DNA of 64,000 nucleotides, taken from contig JANQOQ010000008.1 of the NCBI GenBank assembly GCA_028285755.1, positions 961,399 through 1,025,398 of the forward strand, given 5' to 3'. The notes beneath the pieces were generated by a model, which was given only the letters and a program-made list of their open reading frames with translations, searched no databases and was not told the DNA's origin. Below are positions 43,902 to 53,652 of this stretch, in pieces. The position numbers and the translations under genes are program-made. Each line of letters opens with the position of its first letter. The first letter of the stretch is position 1. The stretch comes from Puniceicoccaceae bacterium. Its GTDB lineage: Bacteria; Verrucomicrobiota; Verrucomicrobiia; Opitutales; JAFGAQ01.

Positions 43902-44249
43902 ATGAAACACCGGATTTACTCAATGACCTTTGCTCATACCTATCCATTTCTGGTTGCAAAGGCTGAAAAAAAGGGGCAGACGAAAGCCGAGGTTGACGAA
44001 ATTATCCACTGGCTGACCGGATACAGCCAGGAAGCGTTTGAGGCCCAATTGAAAAAGGAGGTAACGATTGAAGCCTTCTTTTCCGATGCACCCGCAATGA
44101 ATCCCTCGCGGGCACTCATTAAAGGCGTAGCATGCGGCGTCCGGGTGGAAGAGATCGAAGAACCCCTCATGCGGGAAATCCGTTATCTGGATAAGCTCAT
44201 TGATGAGCTGGCGAAGGGGAAAAAGATGGAGAAGATTTTGAGGCAATAA
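43902..44249 (+). CDS. DUF2200 family protein
   Basis: 115 residues, soluble. The sequence from [38 protein letters not shown] through [30 protein letters not shown] matches the DUF2200 family as I know it. No activity is established. It lies 40 bp after the AraC gene on the same strand and converges on the TonB receptor. Confidence 0.85.
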   Translation: MKHRIYSMTFAHTYPFLVAKAEKKGQTKAEVDEIIHWLTGYSQEAFEAQLKKEVTIEAFFSDAPAMNPSRALIKGVACGVRVEEIEEPLMREIRYLDKLIDELAKGKKMEKILRQ

Positions 44250-44272
44250 CCCGTCTTCAGGCACCAATGATA

Positions 44273-44306
44273 AAGCCCCTGCTGGATATTAACCCAACAG
44301 AGGCTT
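44273..44306. terminator. Possible hairpin between convergent DUF2200 and TonB-receptor genes
   Basis: AAGCCCCTGCTGG (44273-44285) pairs with CCAACAGAGGCTT (44294-44306) with two mismatches and an 8-nt loop. T-runs are short on both sides, so factor-independent termination is uncertain. Confidence 0.4.
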
Positions 44307-44341
44307 GGTATGGATAACCTGTGAGTGGGAAGTTGGCCGGA

Positions 44342-46618
44342 TCAGAATGAAGCGGTCACTGAGAGAAAGCCGTTTAGGCCAGGTTGGGTATTACGGTCAG
44401 CCCCGGCTCCACCATGTCCTCCACCTCTACGTGCTGTAGACCAGAGGAAGTAGGATTCATCGGTGAGGTTGTTGATACCTCCGTTGATGCGAATATAATC
44501 GTTGAGCTGAACAAAAGCGATGATATCAAGCAGGAATACGCTATCAACCGAATCGAGTGCCCCTGCCTGGGTAGTCTGATCGATATCTTCCTCTTCCTTT
44601 TCACCAATGTAAGTACCCGTCAGGCGTGCTCCCCAGCGATCATCGGCGGAACTGTAACCGACATAGGGGACTAGTTTAATCGGGTCTACGGAATTCAAAG
44701 GCTGATCAATGTCGCTGCGCTCACCTTCCGTCCAGGATAGTGAGACTCCCGCTTCTGCTCCCTCGAAGCTCCCGCGCTCTTCACCAGCTTCCCAATCCCA
44801 GCGCACTTCGATCCCGTAGGTTTCGACTTCCTGTAGATTGACAGTAGTAAGGACATCCGGTTCCGGATTAGGATTATCGGTAACGAGCACGTTGCTTTCA
44901 AGGAAATCATCGTATTGATTCAGAAACCCTGCTATCTGGAAGGTGTTCTCCCCACCGAAGCTTTGCAGCCCGATTTCAAAGCTGTTTGACGTTTCTTCTG
45001 AAAGGTCCGGATTAGGAACAACGATAAAATCAGTTCCGTGGGTGAATACTCCGTTGAGCTCCTCAGCCGAGGGATTGCGGATGCCACGCCCATATGTAAA
45101 GTAAGTATTCAGATTATCCTTCCAGCGATACATTACCGATAGGCTGGGTGCAAATGCATCGTTTTCATATTCGACCGCACGAACGGGCTCATCCGATCCC
45201 GGGGGAACCGTGCGTGCCAGAAACGCTGCGGTATTGTCAGGGGATACCTCGTAACTATCAAATCGCAGTCCTGGGGTAATCACCCATTTTTCATCGAGAC
45301 CCAAGGTGATTTCATCCAGGATAAAGAAACCCAGGCGTGTAACTTCCGAAGGTGCCATGCCAATACGGTCGTCCAATCTTTCGCTACCATCCTGAGATAT
45401 ATCAGTCCTAATGAATTGAGACTCCACATCTGACCATGAGGCTTCAAGACCGTAGCGAAGCGTATGTGTGGCTGATTCTGCCAGTATCAGTTTATCTGCC
45501 TGGGCATCCAGCCCATAGATATCAGTTAAGTAGCTGATTTTATTGCGGCGGTTACGTGGACTTGGGAAAGGACCAAAGGAGAGGCTACCCTGTTGAATAT
45601 TAAGGCTGTTGAATTCTGATTCTTGTGTGTAAATCTGTGCACTTACGGTATCCGCAATAGGGAGTCCATCTTCAGGAGTGAATGTAGAGCTTACTGAGAA
45701 TCTTAGTCTTTCCCGTTCATCATCCTGCGAGACATTGTCATTGACGAGTAATCCACCGAAGAAACTACCCTCAGCAGCATCCCCTTCGGTGAAATTTTCA
45801 AAAGTGAAGTAATCAACTGTGCCTTCCAGTTGCCAGGCTTCTTGCTTAAACAGGACTTTTGCAAGCACTGCATGGCTGCTGAATTCCTGAGGATTAGGTT
45901 CATTGTCGCCGTTATTTTCGCGTTCAGAGCCATCACGGTAACTGTATACAACACTAGCTGCGACTTCACCATTACCCACGGCTGCTTCGAAGCGATTATT
46001 AATGCTGGAATTAATGCTCGCATAGGTCAGCGAATTGCTGAATGCAGTTCCCTCTATGTTGTCTCCCAATAGACTTTCAGGACCCGTTGTTCTTCCACTA
46101 ATAGTGCCACCCATGGCATCACTTCCATAGAGACTGGATGAGGCTGACTTGAATAACTCCAGTTGATTAAAGATGGCCGGGTCAAAATAAATACGTCCCG
46201 GACCACCTGCGCTCAGGAAAGTTTGCGCTACGAAATCCTCCGGCTGCCGGATACCATCGATCAGAATCGAAATACGGTTGGCTTCAAGTCCTCGTATATT
46301 AATGGCCTGATCACCACCGCCCAGATAGGGGATTAAGCCATCCGTGCCAGCGAAGTCAAAAGGCACGGATACGCCAGGTTCGTATTTGAGTGCTTCACCT
46401 ATACTCGTTGATCCTCGGGTAATCAAATCATCCGAAGTGACCACGGTGGTTGAGCCTGCGGTATCGAGAGCCGGTTGAGCTGAGCGGGTTGCCACTACGG
46501 TAATGGCAATATCTGCATCTGACTCTTGTCCAACGGTGTTCGAAACGATCCCGAAAACTGCGAGTAAAGTAAGCAAACGCGATAATAATGGATAGTAATT
46601 AGTATGTGTAGGTTTCAT
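44342..46618 (-). CDS. TonB-dependent outer-membrane receptor (hemoglobin/heme receptor-like)
   Basis: 758 residues with a signal peptide (to about residue 30) and a plug domain at about 45-170 (TTVVTSDDLITRGSTSIGEALKYEPGV, INIRGLEANRISILIDG). The beta-barrel ends in the canonical terminal Phe (SVTASF). A GRGIRNPSAEELNGVF...VPNPDLSEE segment resembles the NPNL-type region of heme/hemoglobin receptors. It carries iron or heme across the outer membrane using TonB energy. Divergent from exbB-exbD-tonB with shared Fur-like sites in the 272-bp gap. Confidence 0.92.
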   Translation of the reverse strand: MKPTHTNYYPLLSRLLTLLAVFGIVSNTVGQESDADIAITVVATRSAQPALDTAGSTTVVTSDDLITRGSTSIGEALKYEPGVSVPFDFAGTDGLIPYLGGGDQAINIRGLEANRISILIDGIRQPEDFVAQTFLSAGGPGRIYFDPAIFNQLELFKSASSSLYGSDAMGGTISGRTTGPESLLGDNIEGTAFSNSLTYASINSSINNRFEAAVGNGEVAASVVYSYRDGSERENNGDNEPNPQEFSSHAVLAKVLFKQEAWQLEGTVDYFTFENFTEGDAAEGSFFGGLLVNDNVSQDDERERLRFSVSSTFTPEDGLPIADTVSAQIYTQESEFNSLNIQQGSLSFGPFPSPRNRRNKISYLTDIYGLDAQADKLILAESATHTLRYGLEASWSDVESQFIRTDISQDGSERLDDRIGMAPSEVTRLGFFILDEITLGLDEKWVITPGLRFDSYEVSPDNTAAFLARTVPPGSDEPVRAVEYENDAFAPSLSVMYRWKDNLNTYFTYGRGIRNPSAEELNGVFTHGTDFIVVPNPDLSEETSNSFEIGLQSFGGENTFQIAGFLNQYDDFLESNVLVTDNPNPEPDVLTTVNLQEVETYGIEVRWDWEAGEERGSFEGAEAGVSLSWTEGERSDIDQPLNSVDPIKLVPYVGYSSADDRWGARLTGTYIGEKEEEDIDQTTQAGALDSVDSVFLLDIIAFVQLNDYIRINGGINNLTDESYFLWSTARRGGGHGGAGADRNTQPGLNGFLSVTASF

Positions 46619-46642
46619 TTTTCTGTTAGGTTAAAAATAAAA

Positions 46643-46660
46643 TTAAGTCTCATTCTCAAT
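46643..46660 (-). promoter_or_regulatory. Putative Fur-type operator, TonB-receptor promoter
   Basis: On the minus strand the sequence reads ATTGAGAATGAGACTTAA, 25 nt before the receptor start. Its GAGAATGA core resembles Fur half-sites (TGAGAATnATTCTCA-like). Nearly the same 14-mer lies before exbB. Confidence 0.5.
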
Positions 46661-46858
46661 AAGCAAGGTTAAAGCATATCTATTTATGTTGTTTATTATT
46701 AACAGTTTATAAGGTTTTAAGGGTGTTGGTTTCTGGAGAATTGGTAGCTATTTCGAGAGATGACTCGTAAATGCCACATGCGAATATGCAGAAAAGTCGG
46801 ATCATCCACTTTTCTTTGCCCAAGTACCAATTTATGCTTGAAAACATAGGGGTATCTA

Positions 46859-46876
46859 ATTGAAAATGAGACTGAG
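46859..46876 (+). promoter_or_regulatory. Putative Fur-type operator, exbB promoter
   Basis: ATTGAAAATGAGACTGAG lies 15 nt before the exbB start. It agrees with the site before the TonB receptor at 13 of 14 core positions. The two divergent transcripts may therefore share control. Confidence 0.5.
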
Positions 46877-46890
46877 TTGCAACTATAAAA

Positions 46891-47544
46891 ATGGATTTAC
46901 ATCAATATTTTGCAGATTTCGATAAGCTTGGGTTAATGGGTATTCCTCTGCTTTTAACGAGCGTTACCGCCCTTGCACTGATCGCTGAAAGGCTCTTCTT
47001 TTTTATTTATCATCACCCTAAATATGAAGTATTGGACAAATTTCTGGAGAGTGATGATTGGCCAAAACAGTTTGAAGATTTTTTAAAAAATAAGCCTAGG
47101 GATCAGTTAACAAACTCACCTCTATTTGAGCTTTTGAAAGTGTTTCATACCCATATACATCTTGAAGAAACAAAGCGGCAACAAGTGTGCGAAACTACTT
47201 TCTGTACCTGGCTGAATCGTGCGCGGGGTCCCATAAAACACCTATCCATGTTAGCCCAGGTCGCTCCTCTACTCGGATTAACCGGAACCGTTCTGGGATT
47301 GGTTAATGCATTTCAAGTATTGGAGAAAAGTGAACGCATGGCTTCTCCATCACTATTGGCCGGGGGGATTTGGGAAGCACTGCTTACCACTATAGTCGGT
47401 ATGCTGATAAGTATTCCGCTCATTATACTCGTTCGGGCCTTTAATCATCATGTAGATAAGATCGTCGTGGCGGCAAAAACCTTCTACACTAAACTCTCGG
47501 TAATTCCTCAATCTGAGGATAAGCTACTAACTGAAAAAGTGTAG
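46891..47544 (+). CDS. exbB: ExbB/MotA/TolQ-family proton channel protein
   Basis: 217 residues with three membrane helices (about 16-36, 120-150, 165-190). The conserved MotA/ExbB core is MLAQVAPLLGLTGTVLGLVNAF followed by GGIWEALLTTIVGMLISIPLIIL. With ExbD it uses proton-motive force to energise TonB. First gene of exbB-exbD-tonB. Confidence 0.93.
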   Translation: MDLHQYFADFDKLGLMGIPLLLTSVTALALIAERLFFFIYHHPKYEVLDKFLESDDWPKQFEDFLKNKPRDQLTNSPLFELLKVFHTHIHLEETKRQQVCETTFCTWLNRARGPIKHLSMLAQVAPLLGLTGTVLGLVNAFQVLEKSERMASPSLLAGGIWEALLTTIVGMLISIPLIILVRAFNHHVDKIVVAAKTFYTKLSVIPQSEDKLLTEKV

Positions 47545-47562
47545 TCATAAGATTGTGTTTAG

Positions 47563-48006
47563 ATGATTTCATCCATGAGTGAGTTTTTAGCAGCGGATAG
47601 CGAGAATGTGGTTAACGAGCCTGATGTGGGACTAACCCCCTTGGTGGATGTCGTATTTCAACTGTTGGTATTCTTTATATTGACCAGTACGTTTGCAACT
47701 CCAGTTCTGGATGTAGTTTTGCCTCAGCTCAGTGAGACCCAAAGCAATTCCGAGTCAAATGCTTGGCGTATTGAGCTCGATGCTGAAGGACAGCTCGCAC
47801 TTGAGGGCCAAAATGTAGCCTCTGATACTTTTGAAAATCTTCTAACTACGCTAATCTCTGAGTATCCTGAACGCAGGAATGCGATATTGGCTGCAGATGA
47901 AAAGGCCGACCATGGAGCCGTATTGGAATTGATGCAGAAACTGGGTAACCTAGGGATTAATCAGCTTTATTTCGAGCACACGGTTGGAGAAGGGGGAATG
48001 CAATGA
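47563..48006 (+). CDS. exbD: ExbD/TolR biopolymer transport protein
   Basis: 147 residues (ATG 47575 would give 143). One membrane helix near the N-terminus is preceded by LTPLVDVVFQLLVFFILTSTF, which holds the Asp (PLVDV) needed for proton coupling in ExbD/TolR. The periplasmic domain has the usual IL.AD.....G.V..LM..L. pattern. It overlaps tonB by 4 bp (ATGA). Confidence 0.93.
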   Translation: MISSMSEFLAADSENVVNEPDVGLTPLVDVVFQLLVFFILTSTFATPVLDVVLPQLSETQSNSESNAWRIELDAEGQLALEGQNVASDTFENLLTTLISEYPERRNAILAADEKADHGAVLELMQKLGNLGINQLYFEHTVGEGGMQ

Positions 48007-48773
48007 ATGTGATTCCCTTGATTCGAAAAAGCCCGTGGAGTATATGGCTTGTTCTTTCTGCTGCGCTTCACCTTGCCGCGTATGAGCTTGTATTCGATTC
48101 GTTCGTGAGCGTTCCGGAAATCCATTTTGAGGATCAAAAACAATCCATCTATACTCATTTTGTATTAAAAGAAACCGTAGATTCGGTTGCCTCCAATATT
48201 GCACCCATTATTGAGCCCGAGCCTGAGATCGTATCTGCGCAGTCTCAAGACGCCCCGGATGTTGCTCCATTGCCTGAATCGATTTTAGAGGAGTTTCAAG
48301 AAGTAGAAGAATTTACCGAAGTCATTCCAGTGAGCATCGCAGCAATTGAACCTCAGGAGGTAGTTGAGCCAACTCCCGTATTAGCCGAACCGATTCCTTT
48401 GCAAACCGATTTGCCCGAGGAAAGAGATACGCAAGTTACTCCGATAGCCACACCTGTAGAAATTCCCCAATCAGCCTCAGCACCTGAGATCAAAGGGGGT
48501 GCACAATACGAACAAAGTGGACCTGTACCCATTCTGAATCCAGCACCGGATTACCCGCGAGTCGCGATTCAACGAAAGATGAGCGGTATCGTTTGGCTTA
48601 ATGTGCTAATTTCTGACAACGGTAAACCGGAAGTGTGCGAAATATTAGAAAGTTCGGGTTATTCGCTTTTGGATCGCAAAGCGCAGGATACGATACTGAA
48701 GCGTTGGAAATTCGGTGAATCTCCTGAAACCCAACGCACGGCAACGATAAGAATAGATTTTAAGCTGGAATAA
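48003..48773 (+). CDS. tonB: TonB energy transducer
   Basis: 256 residues: an N-terminal anchor helix (about 12-30), a Pro/Glu-rich periplasmic spacer (about 55-165), and a C-terminal TonB domain from PAPDYPRVAIQRKMSGIVWLNVLIS to the end. The P.YP..A...G.V.L.V.I pattern is diagnostic. It links ExbBD to the receptor. Coupled to exbD by overlap, it ends 54 bp before the convergent DUF6607 gene. Confidence 0.93.
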   Translation: MNVIPLIRKSPWSIWLVLSAALHLAAYELVFDSFVSVPEIHFEDQKQSIYTHFVLKETVDSVASNIAPIIEPEPEIVSAQSQDAPDVAPLPESILEEFQEVEEFTEVIPVSIAAIEPQEVVEPTPVLAEPIPLQTDLPEERDTQVTPIATPVEIPQSASAPEIKGGAQYEQSGPVPILNPAPDYPRVAIQRKMSGIVWLNVLISDNGKPEVCEILESSGYSLLDRKAQDTILKRWKFGESPETQRTATIRIDFKLE

Positions 48774-48827
48774 GGCCTATGGCGCATCGTAGATCACACG
48801 AAACCCCGTAAGCCCACTACTATCGGA

Positions 48828-50027
48828 TTAGTATCCGGAACTGCCATCGCCGTTATTTAGATACTTAGAAATAGTCTCTTTTATGAATGCCCTAGCAGAA
48901 TCGAAATCATAGGGTTCACCCTCATTGAGTTTTCCGGCGAATTGAAAATGGTGCTCAAACTGACTTTTGTCATCTACTTTACTGCTCAAGCTAAAACGAT
49001 CATGCTCTGCATAAACGCCGTTCCATGCAGTGCGAACAGCTTCCCAGTATGGGTGGGTTTTCTCCCAGTATTCATCAGCTTTTGCAAGGCTTGGGCTGGT
49101 GATGCGTTCATAGCGATTAATACCGATTTCCTGAGCCAAAAATTCTGCGGTATCTGAATTCTCACCCGCAACTCGCTTCCAGCTATTTTGCTCATGCAAC
49201 CAGCCTTTGGGGGTGATACTGATACGGTGGTATCCATCCATCACGTTGTAGTCATCGCGTATACTATACTCACGTCGTGGCAGGGGACGCCAAAAGCTCT
49301 CACTGGTCCAGATCGAACGATTGCCTGAATGATCCCACTTTCCTAACACTTCATATCGGGGAGAATCATCTACTTGCCAAACGGATTGCGACCAACTTTC
49401 CTTTACATCATCAGCAGAGCGAGTGTCCCGTGCCCAGGTATTATCACCCCGGTAAGTATGCAGATCGGTATCTTCGTAAGTCCAGTCCTGCCGCCAGTGC
49501 TTAACCAGAAAAGGTCCTGACATTTCTCCGTTATCATCTTCAAAGTACATGACCAGGATATGTTGAAGACTGATAAAGTCTCCAGTGTCCTCAAGCAGGA
49601 ATACTTTTTCGGTTGCCCAAGAGTGATAGGAGCGTTCTGGTTCATGATCAGGCAAAAGACCTAGGGCTTCCATGAAGTGGAAACTCACCTTGTAATCGCC
49701 CTGTAATGAGAGGATAGCCGCACGATCCTTTTCATATGCGCTTCCGGCGCTTGCAATTGTATCAAGTGGCAAACGATTTGCGTCTGCGTAAGTCACCGGA
49801 GTACCTCGGGTACTTCCCCCGCGAGGACTTGCGACTTCATCAGATAAATTACCCCAGCCAAACACGTAGCGTTCTGTGGAGGCTGCTGCAGCAGTTTCTT
49901 CACCGACTGGTGTTGCTGATTCAGCAACCGGTTCTGAATCATCAGTCAGGCAGCCTGAGTTCAACAACAGGCTGAGAATTGCCATCGTCAGTAGGCTATA
50001 GTTCGTTAATTTTGAATTTATTTTCAT
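48828..50027 (-). CDS. DUF6607 family lipoprotein
   Basis: 399 residues. A type II signal peptide with lipobox LLNSGC (Cys26) points to a membrane-anchored lipoprotein. The central part matches the DUF6607 pattern I recall: DYKVSFHFMEALG, LQHILVMYF, VKHWRQDWTYEDTDLHTYRGDNTW, QVDDSPRYEV.GKW.H and PLPRREYS.R.DYNVMDGYHRI. Members often lie near TonB receptors. Function is unknown. Here it sits between tonB and an iron transporter, which suggests a role in heme or iron acquisition. Probably co-transcribed with the upstream 279-residue gene (63-bp gap). Confidence 0.8.
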   Translation of the reverse strand: MKINSKLTNYSLLTMAILSLLLNSGCLTDDSEPVAESATPVGEETAAAASTERYVFGWGNLSDEVASPRGGSTRGTPVTYADANRLPLDTIASAGSAYEKDRAAILSLQGDYKVSFHFMEALGLLPDHEPERSYHSWATEKVFLLEDTGDFISLQHILVMYFEDDNGEMSGPFLVKHWRQDWTYEDTDLHTYRGDNTWARDTRSADDVKESWSQSVWQVDDSPRYEVLGKWDHSGNRSIWTSESFWRPLPRREYSIRDDYNVMDGYHRISITPKGWLHEQNSWKRVAGENSDTAEFLAQEIGINRYERITSPSLAKADEYWEKTHPYWEAVRTAWNGVYAEHDRFSLSSKVDDKSQFEHHFQFAGKLNEGEPYDFDSARAFIKETISKYLNNGDGSSGY

Positions 50028-50090
50028 GGTATGTAATCGCGATTTTTTAAAAGTGTTTAGGATGTTTTTTTCGGATAATAGAGCATAACC

Positions 50091-50930
50091 TCACTCGGGA
50101 AATAAGAGGGGTTTGATATCTTCATAATCGCAGAGTGCCTGGATTTTCAGAAGTTGAATGCTGTCGCTTCCGCTTAAGTAAAACGTAGGATATAGGGCTT
50201 CCTGGTCGCAATAGACGTCGTGGATTGCAGGGATGTAGAGCTGAAGATTTACGTCATGACCCGCTACGGTGAGTGAACCTTCATTCAATCGGATGCCGAG
50301 CGGTGTAATTGCTTCCTGATGAAGTATGCCCGAGCTGAATAAAGAAACTTCAAAAGCAATGCTTCGCTCGCGTGCTTCTTTAAATAGTCTAACAATAGAG
50401 CTAGGCTTAAGCGGCGTGTATTCAACCTCTTCCGGGATAATCGGATAGCTGATCCATTCGTTTGCTGGAGTATGGTAAGATGCATCTGCACACTTAACCA
50501 AAACTTTGCCCCATTCAATAAGGGGAAGCGTTGACAATGCACTTATCTGCATCACTTCAATGCCATAAGGATTGAGAAACACTATTTTTCCCGGGGAGCC
50601 GCAACACTTGCACACGGACACATGCCCCTGAGCCTGAAATCGGTTACCCTCATGAATGGATAAGCGATTGTATGCATCCGAAATGATTTCGCCTGCCTGT
50701 ATTTTTGAGAGCCTTAACGGGCTTGTTTTACTAATCAGCCTTGCGTAGGCATGTTTAGTTTGCAGGTGATAACCTTCCAGGTTTGTAAGGCGGTTAAAGA
50801 TTTCAAGAGCTCTTGAATCAAGCGATACCCAGCCTGCTTCATTAGTTTGCAAAAATAAAGAATCTACGGAGCACGTTGATATGCTATTGCTTTGCTGTAT
50901 ATGAGGAGGATAGGATTTTAATCGGTTCAT
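50091..50930 (-). CDS. Unknown protein of the iron region, CxxC-containing
   Basis: 279 residues, no signal peptide and no membrane helix, so probably cytoplasmic. The notable element is VSVCKCCGSPGKIVFLNPYGIEVMQIS at about 105-131, with CKCC able to bind a metal or heme. The layout is faintly like one half of HemS/ChuX heme-handling proteins, but I cannot support that by a motif. It is followed by the DUF6607 gene. Upstream are two direct repeats identical in spacing to those before fbpA, so it is probably under the same control. Confidence 0.65.
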   Translation of the reverse strand: MNRLKSYPPHIQQSNSISTCSVDSLFLQTNEAGWVSLDSRALEIFNRLTNLEGYHLQTKHAYARLISKTSPLRLSKIQAGEIISDAYNRLSIHEGNRFQAQGHVSVCKCCGSPGKIVFLNPYGIEVMQISALSTLPLIEWGKVLVKCADASYHTPANEWISYPIIPEEVEYTPLKPSSIVRLFKEARERSIAFEVSLFSSGILHQEAITPLGIRLNEGSLTVAGHDVNLQLYIPAIHDVYCDQEALYPTFYLSGSDSIQLLKIQALCDYEDIKPLLFPE

Positions 50931-50976
50931 GCGTATCAGTAATCTGATTTTACAGGATTTTCTAAGTTTTCAGCCA

Positions 50977-51011
50977 CTCTCAGAGGGATTATGCCGGCTC
51001 CCTAAGGGATT
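50977..51011 (-). promoter_or_regulatory. Paired direct-repeat operator upstream of the 279-residue gene
   Basis: On the plus strand CTCTCAGAGGGATT (50977-50990) and CTCCCTAAGGGATT (50998-51011) are direct repeats with their GGGATT cores exactly 21 bp apart. The nearest copy is 46 bp before the start codon. The same pair in the same spacing recurs upstream of fbpA (54728-54762). Confidence 0.65.
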
Positions 51012-51043
51012 TTTTGTGATTTTTGGACAATTTTTAGGAGCAC

Positions 51044-52015
51044 TCATTTCAAACTGATCCATACATTCATGCCTTCATGAATGGGCTCGCTATCATAATA
51101 GAGCAGCCATTCGTCTGCATTCAGGGTGAACGCGGGCTTTTTCGGAGAAACTAAAACCTCTTGATGCTTCCCAGTATTGTGTATCCGTGAGACTCTGCAC
51201 TCGATCGCCCCAGCGGTAGATTCTGTGTTTATTTGCAACTGTTCGGGCCGGTAATATTGGACTGAATGGCCATTGATCTGGATCGGGTTGGCAGGTCCAA
51301 AAAGGTTGGCGCAATAAATGTTTTGGGGATGTCGGTAAACTTCTGAAGGAGTGCCGATTTGCTCAAGTTGCCCTTGCTTTAATATGGCAATTTTTGTTGC
51401 AACGGAGAGCGAATCAGCTGGATCGTGAGTCACCAGGATTGCGGTCGTTTTGAGCTCATGGAGTAATTCGCGAATCTCTTCGCGCATTGTCCTTCGCAGT
51501 GCAGGGTCGAGGTTGCCAAAAGGTTCATCCAGTAGCAGCACTCTGGGCTTTGGAGCGAGGGCACGGATAATAGCAAGCCTCTGGCGCTCTCCGCCGGAAA
51601 GCTCATGGGGGTAGCGTTTCTCTTTTCCAGCAAGGCCAACCATATTGAGTAACTGGGTGGAAATGGACTGTTTATCTTTTGTGCTTTTGCGGTGCAGTCC
51701 ATAAATGAGGTTCGCCTGAACCGTTAAATGGGGAAAAAGTGCACCCTCCTGAAACACCAACCCGATGCCTCGTTTTTCCGGAGGCAGCCAGATACGGGGT
51801 CCCGCAATGGGTTGATCTCCCAGGTAAATCTCACCCTGGTCAGGTATTTCAAGGCCTGCAGCCAGACGAAGCAGAGTGCTTTTGCCACTACCACTTTCGC
51901 CTACAAGTGCCAATATTTCACCCTCATTGAGTTTCAAGCTAACCTCATTTACAGCTGCTAGCTTCGATGAAGGATAGGATTTGCTTATGTTGCGAAATTC
52001 CAGGGAAATGCTCAT
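51044..52015 (-). CDS. fbpC: Ferric-iron ABC transporter ATP-binding protein
   Basis: 323 residues. Walker A GESGSGKST, signature LSGGERQRLAIIRAL and Walker B VLLLDEPFGNLDP are intact. The C-terminal 90 residues form the regulatory extension of the FbpC/PotA type. It energises the FbpB permease. Overlaps fbpB by 4 bp. Last gene of fbpA-fbpB-fbpC. Confidence 0.92.
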   Translation of the reverse strand: MSISLEFRNISKSYPSSKLAAVNEVSLKLNEGEILALVGESGSGKSTLLRLAAGLEIPDQGEIYLGDQPIAGPRIWLPPEKRGIGLVFQEGALFPHLTVQANLIYGLHRKSTKDKQSISTQLLNMVGLAGKEKRYPHELSGGERQRLAIIRALAPKPRVLLLDEPFGNLDPALRRTMREEIRELLHELKTTAILVTHDPADSLSVATKIAILKQGQLEQIGTPSEVYRHPQNIYCANLFGPANPIQINGHSVQYYRPEQLQINTESTAGAIECRVSRIHNTGKHQEVLVSPKKPAFTLNADEWLLYYDSEPIHEGMNVWISLK

Positions 52016-53646
52016 CGGTTTTCAGGGAGTAGCAGACGGTTAATCAATATAAGACCCAAAGCGCCTACCACCAGGATGATCAACGAGGGAAGTGCACACT
52101 CATGAATACGCCCTTCCATAGCTATCTGGAATGCCGTAGTCGCCATCGTTTCAAAATTGGCAGGACGCAAAATCATGGTCAGCGGTAGTTCCTTAAGTAT
52201 GTCTATAAATACGAGCGTGAACGCTGCCCAAAGCGTACCGCGTAGTAAGGGTATATTGATGTGCCATAGGGTGGCGGCGCGTCCGCGCCCCAAAGATATC
52301 GAAGCTTCATCCAAAGAACCACATACCCGGGTCATTCCGCTTTTCAGGGGATGTAGGGCGACTGCAAGAAAGCGAATACAATAAGCAAAACCAATAGCAA
52401 AAAGGGTACCACTCAATAGAGGAAACCATGCGTTTTCTGGCGAAGCACTAATTAGCCTATCCAGCGTGCCGAAAGAAACAAGTATACCTAATGCAACTAC
52501 CGCCCCAGGCGCCGCATAGCCTAATAGTGCAAGGCCATTGATCCCCCGTAACCAACGGGTGGAATGAATTTTGGCCGCGTAGGCCATGACTAACGCGATA
52601 GCAGTTAATGTTACCGCCGTGAGGCCAGCCATGCTCAGGGTATTTATGAGATGACCTAAAAAGGCAGTATCGAAGACTCGTGACCACGTACGATAAGCCC
52701 ATATCAACAATTGGCCCGCAGGAAAGAGAAATCCCAGAGACAGAGGTACCAAACACAAAACACATGCGAAAATACCGTTTATTCTTGAGAGCCTGCGAAC
52801 CGGGAGAGTCGATGATCGATTGCCAGTTTCAGCAAAGCGGGCTTTGCCACGCAGATACTGTTCGATCATCAGTATCAGGAAAATGGCCAGCATAACAAAA
52901 GCTGCGATTCTGAGCGCGGACGCACGATCCCCCTGTCCAAACCAGGTGCGGAAAATACCCTCGGTAACGGTGGGCACCCCGAAAAAGTGTACTGCTCCAT
53001 AATCATTAATGACTTCCATGATTACGAGGCTGGCCCCCGCTATAAGCATGGGCCGGGCCATCGGCAATGCGACTGTAAAAAAGACAGACCTATGTCCGCG
53101 CCCCAATGTTTGGGCAGCCTCTAGGACTTGCTGGCGTTGCTGGGAAAACGAAGCACGCGCGCTAATATAGATGTAAGGATACAATACGGAAGCCATCAGT
53201 AAGCACAATATACCGTAACGCAGGATGGATTCTGCTGCACGAAAAGCATCCACGCCCCATATTTTTCGGATCTCAATAAGCAGCGGGATTGCGGCTTCTG
53301 TCGCCTGAAAATAGACAAAAGCCCCGACATAGGTCGGAATGGCCAGCGGCAGGATGAGTGCCCACTGAAATAAATCCCGGCCTGGAAAAGTGTAATTACT
53401 GACCAGCCAGGCAGTCGGTATGCCCAGCAAAGCTGCCAGCGCCGTAACCAGTATTACAACAATAACCGTATTGGATACATAGGTGCCCAATACAGTCGAT
53501 ACCAGATGATCCCATTGCGGACCTTCACCCGCCAGGCCCAGGACTACTGCGAATAAAGGAATGAGCAGCAACAATGCAAGGAGTAGAGCGCTGCCCGACC
53601 ACAGATCCAAATCCCTTTTTAGATACCTGTAAACAGTCGCGATCAA
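52012..53646 (-). CDS. fbpB: Ferric-iron ABC transporter permease (fused two-domain FbpB)
   Basis: 544 residues with about 12 membrane helices, the internally duplicated FbpB form. Each half has a permease coupling loop: AAQTLGRGHRSVFFTVALPMARPML in the first, and DEASISLGRGRAATLWHINIPLLRGTLW in the second. It is 6 bp after fbpA and overlaps fbpC. Confidence 0.92.
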   Translation of the reverse strand: MIATVYRYLKRDLDLWSGSALLLALLLLIPLFAVVLGLAGEGPQWDHLVSTVLGTYVSNTVIVVILVTALAALLGIPTAWLVSNYTFPGRDLFQWALILPLAIPTYVGAFVYFQATEAAIPLLIEIRKIWGVDAFRAAESILRYGILCLLMASVLYPYIYISARASFSQQRQQVLEAAQTLGRGHRSVFFTVALPMARPMLIAGASLVIMEVINDYGAVHFFGVPTVTEGIFRTWFGQGDRASALRIAAFVMLAIFLILMIEQYLRGKARFAETGNRSSTLPVRRLSRINGIFACVLCLVPLSLGFLFPAGQLLIWAYRTWSRVFDTAFLGHLINTLSMAGLTAVTLTAIALVMAYAAKIHSTRWLRGINGLALLGYAAPGAVVALGILVSFGTLDRLISASPENAWFPLLSGTLFAIGFAYCIRFLAVALHPLKSGMTRVCGSLDEASISLGRGRAATLWHINIPLLRGTLWAAFTLVFIDILKELPLTMILRPANFETMATTAFQIAMEGRIHECALPSLIILVVGALGLILINRLLLPENR

Positions 53647-53652
53647 TCCAGA

